Assembly: GCA_013816225.1 (NCBI GenBank)
Contig: JACDEQ010000060.1
Span: 1-10,265, forward strand
Length of the DNA: 10,265 bases
Source of the DNA: Armatimonadota bacterium
GTDB taxonomy: Bacteria > Armatimonadota > Fimbriimonadia > Fimbriimonadales > ATM1
Reading direction: 5' to 3'
Part shown: positions 8,301 through 10,265 of the stretch, piece after piece
How the letters are laid out: each line of letters begins with the position of its first letter
Position numbering within the stretch: position 1 is the stretch's first letter
Translations under genes and position numbers: made by a program
The notes under the pieces: generated by a model
Databases searched by the model: none
What the model was told of the DNA's origin: nothing
Seen by the model: the letters and a program-made list of their open reading frames with translations, nothing else

Positions 8301-8474
8301 GCCGCAAAGGGCTACGGCAAGGTGTACCTGGCTGCCGATGCGCTGGTCACCCTCGGAAAGGTTTACGAGGCGAAGGGGCAGGTTGATCCGGCAAAGGGCG
8401 CCTATCGCCGCGCCCTCGTGATCGAGCGCGAAAACAAAGAAGCCGCCGACGCCTTGAAGCGGCTCGGCGGGTAA
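5352..8474 (+). CDS. Membrane-anchored FecR-PDZ-TPR protein, putative regulator of the adjacent sigma factor
   Basis: This is a 1040-residue protein starting at ATG 5352, overlapping the sigma stop by four bases; an in-frame ATG at 5301 would lie deep inside the sigma gene. Residues 1-105 are soluble and unrecognised, without an anti-sigma HxxxCxxC motif. Residues 106-127 (WAWGLAIAGAAGLLVLGVLL core) form one membrane helix, so the rest should be outside the cytoplasm. A proline-rich linker (about 138-215) leads to a FecR domain (about 235-355) with IRLSDGSVVTLAFNTTLTI and FTVETPVATAEVLGTEFG. A PDZ domain follows (about 425-500), with VLENSPAAQAGLMAGDIILA. About 14 TPRs run from 545 to 1037, each with the A..LG..Y...A...Y..A..L.P pattern. 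FecR domains relay envelope signals to ECF sigma factors; PDZ and TPR modules bind peptides or partner proteins. A role as sensor or anti-sigma factor is inferred from the coupling. The TPR part is less GC-rich than its flanks. Confidence 0.85.
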   Translation: MSAHELSLGLAGMLNDIRSAGRGAPKARLEAIVDGHIPVLFKAIDAHAEESMSAPAKEQGLQALLAATTPREERIRESGGTPNPDGVLRIPWPWRKEHSDKAYSRPWAWGLAIAGAAGLLVLGVLLQSRRTEREQLIARPGPNPSLNAPGLPIPKPPPPMEEVPLVKGGPKKDRTLESEAPIVSREPETNVTVEPVPKPLKEPSVVARKQPEVGKFGRVMGEPKLVAYGSKTGVPVKRGLVVAYGSRIETGDMDKAEIRLSDGSVVTLAFNTTLTIPVSLNEGGARTITARDFELTSGSIVASVTPTKDHQKFTVETPVATAEVLGTEFGLALEKLGPATVRAVLQVKKGCVAFSNDFGGVVATAMTESTAALGSAPTEPRRVTSLKVYSFSWSSHRAGFDRLTSRLEGLKAAKSCVFPGDWSGLSAVTLTSGVLRIDDVLENSPAAQAGLMAGDIILAYNGRPLQSEEPIHHASYRAPGQNFNVRISRNGAEIEVVVRGSAGQNDLLGLPGGLDQALFDATWPALSGRANEALRRLEALAEQNPHASVYNNLGVVYETLDQMPPAIHSYQAAVRLDPTVPLYHHNLARALQNIGNLPRAVEEYEAAVNLDADYHDAIIDLAESYGLVDQNDNALAFVKSARSRLPHCPHILLMESFLLLRDGQRDAAIEVAAEATRMAPTFGYARFRHGLALTYAGRHEEAEAAFKNAVELSPEEPNYHNSRAINFESLSRPDLAEVEFQRAIELDPKHFNARINYGGLLSSMSRYSEAEPMLRMAIEINPRAPDAYYNLAQMLRGLERMEEAAEMLGKAIELNSANVEYHWVYAATLADLGKFKESMAAYENAVRAAPAIPDLRCALGWAQIENHRWADAVDSYRKCQQIDPKGPDVLSSLNNIGLALIHLGELGEAEAALAEALKLKPDDAEASSNWALLLAHKGTNLDEALDRALKTTQPNSYAQRFQVLGFVHYKRGEFDAAIEQLEKAAKGYGKVYLAADALVTLGKVYEAKGQVDPAKGAYRRALVIERENKEAADALKRLGG

Positions 8475-8486
8475 TTCAGAGACCGC

Positions 8487-8575
8487 GGGGGAGTTTGCGC
8501 CCGCTTTACGCTTCAACTCTTCAGCGCCTTCAATGGCCGAAAGCCAAGGTGCATGCAATGGGAGGAATGTCAATG
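8487..8575 (+). promoter_or_regulatory. Shared GGGGGA element, copy 2, with conserved leader of the RCC1-like gene
   Basis: GGGGGA (8487-8492), 8 bases, then CCGCTTTACGCTTCAA (8501-8516). Over the first 41 bases it matches the copy at 9678 at 35 positions without gaps. After a more variable stretch sharing ATGGCC, likeness returns in AATGGGAGGAATGTCAATG (8557-8575), which matches the other copy at 16 of 19 positions and carries the ribosome site and start codon. Likeness ends at the start codon, so this is a conserved promoter and/or 5' leader, not a duplicated coding region. The element starts only 12 bases after the stop of the FecR-PDZ-TPR gene, with no terminator between. The RCC1-like gene could therefore be expressed by readthrough as well as from this site. 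Confidence 0.55.
8561..8566 (+). promoter_or_regulatory. Ribosome binding site that fixes the RCC1-like start
   Basis: GGAGGA lies 6 bases before ATG 8573, the ideal spacing. Three other in-frame starts (an earlier ATG at 8495, ATG 8558 and ATG 8567) either precede or touch this site and would add non-hydrophobic residues before the signal peptide. Confidence 0.75.
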
Positions 8576-9469
8576 TTCAAAATCCAAAACACAACTCGGA
8601 AACTCGCGGCGTTCGCCGCCCTGCTCGTTATCTTCGGCGCCGCCGCGCCCCGCTCCCACGCCCAGGGCAGCCTCGTCTCCTGGGGAAGTAACTTCAATGG
8701 CCAGGTGAGCGGCACCCCTACCGGAACATTTACCGCCGTCGCCGCGGGCACCGCGCACAGCGTTGCGATCCGCTCGAACGGAAAGCTCGTCTCCTGGGGA
8801 AATAACGCCTTTGGCTTGGTGAGCGACACCCCTGCCGGAACCTTTACCGCCGTCACAGCAGGCAATCAATTCACTGTGGCGCTCCGCACGAACGGAATCC
8901 TCGTCGCCTGGGGGCGGGGCGACTCTGGCCAACTCCTCACCCCTGCCGGAACTTTTTCCGCCGTCGCGGCGGGCGGCTTTCACGGCGTGGCGATCCGCCC
9001 GGGCGGAACCCTCCAGTCCTGGGGATACGACGCCTATGGCCAGGTGAGCCTCACCCCTGCCGGAACCTTTTCCGCCGTCGCAGCGGGCTGGTATCACAGC
9101 ATGGCGATCCGCACGGACGGAACCCTTATCTGCTGGGGAGGGGACAGCTACGGCCAGGTGAGCGGCCCCAACGCCGATGGAGGGACCTTTACCGCCGTCG
9201 AGGGGGGCCAGTATCACAGCGTGGCGATCCGCACGGGCGGAACCCTCCAGTCCTGGGGAAATGACGCCTATGGCCAGGTGAGCCTCACCCCTGCCGGGAC
9301 CTTTATTGCCGTCGGAGCGGGCTACAGACACAGCGTGGCGATCCGCGCGGACGGAACCCTCCAGTCCTGGGGAGATAACAGCTTTGGCCAGGTGAGCGGC
9401 ACCCCTGTTGGAACCTTTTCCGCCGTCGCTGCGGGCGACTCTCACGGCGTCGCGATCCGCAGGCGCTGA
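8573..9469 (+). CDS. Secreted RCC1-like seven-repeat beta-propeller protein
   Basis: This is a 298-residue protein. Residues 1-30 form a signal peptide (basic start, then LAAFAALLVIFGAAAPRSHA), with probable cleavage before QGS. The whole mature protein is seven tandem repeats of 37-40 residues with the pattern L.SWG....GQVS.TPAGTF.AVAAG..HSVAIR..GT. That is the RCC1/regulator-of-chromosome-condensation type repeat, and seven copies make one closed seven-bladed propeller. No catalytic residues, anchor or C-terminal sorting signal are seen; the last repeat ends almost at the stop codon. In bacteria such proteins are exported and of mostly unknown function, perhaps in surface binding. The gene has its own strong ribosome site and shared leader, and ends before a hairpin terminator. 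An exported propeller of unknown ligand is the safest description. Confidence 0.87.
   Translation: MFKIQNTTRKLAAFAALLVIFGAAAPRSHAQGSLVSWGSNFNGQVSGTPTGTFTAVAAGTAHSVAIRSNGKLVSWGNNAFGLVSDTPAGTFTAVTAGNQFTVALRTNGILVAWGRGDSGQLLTPAGTFSAVAAGGFHGVAIRPGGTLQSWGYDAYGQVSLTPAGTFSAVAAGWYHSMAIRTDGTLICWGGDSYGQVSGPNADGGTFTAVEGGQYHSVAIRTGGTLQSWGNDAYGQVSLTPAGTFIAVGAGYRHSVAIRADGTLQSWGDNSFGQVSGTPVGTFSAVAAGDSHGVAIRRR
8672..9466 (+). repeat. Seven tandem RCC1-like coding repeats
   Basis: Repeat units start at about 8672, 8786, 8900, 9011, 9125, 9245 and 9359, each 111-120 bases. Unit 3 lacks one residue of the GQVS.TP segment, and unit 5 has two extra residues (NADGG). The first 60 bases of units 4 (from 9011) and 6 (from 9245) differ at only 3 positions, so they descend from a recent copying or gene-conversion event. 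Confidence 0.85.
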
Positions 9470-9494
9470 AAGTCCCGCCATGCGCGAACGACAC

Positions 9495-9532
9495 GACGGG
9501 CGCCTGTGCGGGCGCCCGTTCCTTTCGCTCTT
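9495..9532 (+). terminator. Intrinsic terminator after the RCC1-like gene
   Basis: ACGGGCGCC (9496-9504) pairs over nine bases with GGCGCCCGT (9511-9519) around a six-base loop. A T-rich tail follows (TTCCTTTCGCTCTTT). It lies 25 bases after the RCC1-like stop codon. It should end transcription from the sigma operon and RCC1-like gene and so isolates the next gene. Confidence 0.8.
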
Positions 9533-9677
9533 TGGCTCGTGTGGCTTGCCATTTGTTAGAATGAGTCCGGGAGTGCTCGGCGTCCGTCCGCAATTGACCC
9601 GCACGCGTGCGCCTGAGCCGCCCAGATCCGCCGGCGTGTACGCCAGAGTCTTGGGGAGCGGAGCTTTCAAAAAGGAA
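9533..9677. other. Gene-free stretch between terminator and the SBBP gene leader
   Basis: The gap from 9470 to the next start codon is about 350 bases; it holds the terminator, this stretch and then the third shared element. Here I see a TAGAAT hexamer at 9557-9562 without a good -35, a perfect 10-base palindrome GCACGCGTGC at 9601-9610, and a short inverted repeat GGCGT-GT-ACGCC at 9633-9644. An ORF crosses it in one frame but has no ribosome site or recognisable protein. No RNA gene is recognised. Confidence 0.4.
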
Positions 9678-9763
9678 GGGGGATTTTGCGCCCGCTTTTC
9701 GCTTTAACTCCTAAGGGCACATTTGATGGCCCAAACAAGAACCCAATGGCAGGAATGCAAATG
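9678..9763 (+). promoter_or_regulatory. Shared GGGGGA element, copy 3, with conserved leader
   Basis: GGGGGA (9678-9683), 8 bases, then CCGCTTTTCGCTTTAA (9692-9707), continuing as CTCCTAAGGGC. It matches copy 2 at 35 of the first 41 positions and again in AATGGCAGGAATGCAAATG (9745-9763). In copy 2 the closing ATG starts the secreted protein. Here it opens a 22-codon ORF, and the secreted protein starts 65 bases further on. The element therefore sits about 118 bases before the SBBP-protein ATG, much like the 113 bases seen before the sigma gene. Confidence 0.55.
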
Positions 9764-9829
9764 TCCTGGCCTCACGCGATAGACTGCACAGGCTGGCCCG
9801 GTTCAGACCGAGCGAGGAGTAAACGATGA
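9761..9829 (+). CDS. Possible 22-codon leader ORF overlapping the SBBP gene start
   Basis: ATG 9761 is preceded by AGGA at the right distance and opens a 22-codon frame. Its TGA (9827-9829) overlaps the ATG of the next gene as ATGA, the same coupling geometry seen at the sigma/FecR junction. The peptide (starting MSWPHAIDC) has no recognisable domain or runs of one residue that would suggest attenuation. It may couple translation of the SBBP gene to the conserved leader, or it may be a relic of an older start now out of frame. It could also be chance; an open frame this short carries little weight by itself. Confidence 0.3.
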   Translation: MSWPHAIDCTGWPGSDRARSKR

Positions 9830-10265
9830 AACGATTCTTGATGATTTCGAAAGCCGCGGCTGCCCGTGGAGAGATAAGAGTGAAGACCGGATTCGCTCGT
9901 CGACTATTTGGCATCGCCGTTTGTCTTTTTGCGCTCGCAACCACGGGCATAGGGCAGGTCACGGAGGCCTGGGTCGCTCGCTACAGCGGGCCGGTCAACG
10001 GTAATGACGCTGCCTACGCGCTGGCCATGGACGCAGCGGGGAACGTTTACGTCACTGGCTGGTCCTGGGGCGGGGGAACCTCTTTCGACTACGCAACGAT
10101 CAAGTACGATTCCAACGGCAACCAGTTGTGGGTCGCTCGCTACAACGGCACAGGAAACTATTCTGACGAAGCCTACGCGCTGGCCGTAGACGCAGCGGGT
10201 AACGTTTACGTCACGGGCGCCTCCGTCGGCGCAGGAACCAGCTACGACTACGCGACCATCGAGTA
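9826..10265 (+). CDS. Secreted SBBP/beta-propeller repeat protein, C-terminus cut by window edge
   Basis: The frame is open from ATG 9826 to the right edge (146 codons). GAGGAG at 9814-9819 gives a good ribosome site. A second in-frame start, GTG 9880, also has GGAGAG six bases upstream and would yield a more ordinary signal peptide: basic MKTGFARR, then LFGIAVCLFALATTGIGQ. With the ATG the n-region is 18 residues longer. After the signal come 53-residue repeats with the pattern WVARY.G.....D.AYALA.DAAGNVYVTG......TS.DYATIKYDSNGNQL. This is the SBBP (seven-bladed beta-propeller, PF06739-like) type found in exported bacterial proteins of unknown function, often several hundred residues long. 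Two repeats are visible, the second complete almost to its end. It has its own copy of the shared leader and lies behind a terminator. Confidence 0.8.
   Translation, partial: MKRFLMISKAAAARGEIRVKTGFARRLFGIAVCLFALATTGIGQVTEAWVARYSGPVNGNDAAYALAMDAAGNVYVTGWSWGGGTSFDYATIKYDSNGNQLWVARYNGTGNYSDEAYALAVDAAGNVYVTGASVGAGTSYDYATIE
9970..10265 (+). repeat. SBBP-type tandem coding repeats, 159-base period
   Basis: The codons for WVARY begin at 9970 and again at 10129, exactly 159 bases (53 codons) apart. Within each unit the segments for YALA.DAAGNVYVTG and DYATI.Y are nearly identical in DNA as well as protein. The array runs off the right edge. Confidence 0.8.

Noticed and set aside
8672..9466. CRISPR-like or non-coding tandem repeat
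   Set aside because: The units are 111-120 bases, coding throughout, and encode a recognised protein repeat.
8570..9670. Minus-strand frame (366 codons) with repeats opposite the RCC1-like gene
   Set aside because: Its repeats are the mirror of the sense repeats; the sense frame has a signal peptide, ribosome site and a known repeat pattern.
9408..9707. Plus-strand frame of 99 codons across the terminator
   Set aside because: It begins inside the RCC1-like gene in another frame, reads through the terminator hairpin and ends within the third shared element; no ribosome site or known domain.
9678..9825. Cyclic-di-GMP (GEMM) or other known riboswitch in the conserved leaders
   Set aside because: I could not find the conserved GEMM core segments or a clear paired P1 stem in either leader; a search with RNA covariance models would settle it.

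Overview
The window is GC-rich bacterial DNA. It holds seven protein-coding genes, two of them cut by the window edges, plus one possible short leader ORF. The organism cannot be named from the sequence. Several exported proteins with signal peptides, a large GC-rich coding style, an ECF sigma factor paired with a giant membrane FecR/TPR protein, and exported beta-propeller repeat proteins fit a free-living diderm soil or water bacterium. Armatimonadota (Fimbriimonadia), Planctomycetota or Acidobacteriota are my best guesses, at low confidence.

Left part (1-4520): an exported PQQ-type sugar/sorbosone dehydrogenase gene runs off the left edge on the minus strand. It is divergent from an exported alpha/beta-hydrolase esterase gene (1049-2527), and a 77-base gap between them holds a small inverted repeat. 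Next comes a long MutL/GlmL-family ASKHA ATPase gene (2640-4520). This family accompanies B12-dependent glutamate mutase and is unrelated to mismatch-repair MutL, but no mutase gene is visible here.

Right part (4521-10265) looks like a regulatory unit with candidate targets. An ECF sigma factor gene (4708-5355) overlaps by four bases a 1040-residue membrane protein (5352-8474). That protein has a cytoplasmic N-terminal segment, one membrane helix, a FecR domain, a PDZ domain and about 14 TPRs. Downstream are a secreted protein made of exactly seven RCC1-like repeats (8573-9469), a strong hairpin terminator, and the start of a secreted SBBP-type repeat protein (9826 to the edge).

The most interesting observation is a DNA element with the pattern GGGGGA, 7-8 bases, then CCGCTTTnCGCTTyAA. 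It occurs three times: before the sigma gene, before the RCC1-like gene and before the SBBP gene. The two propeller copies extend into a similar leader that ends at an AGGA-ATG start region. This suggests that the sigma factor controls its own operon and the exported propeller proteins, with the FecR-PDZ-TPR protein as the envelope-spanning regulator. That link is inference.
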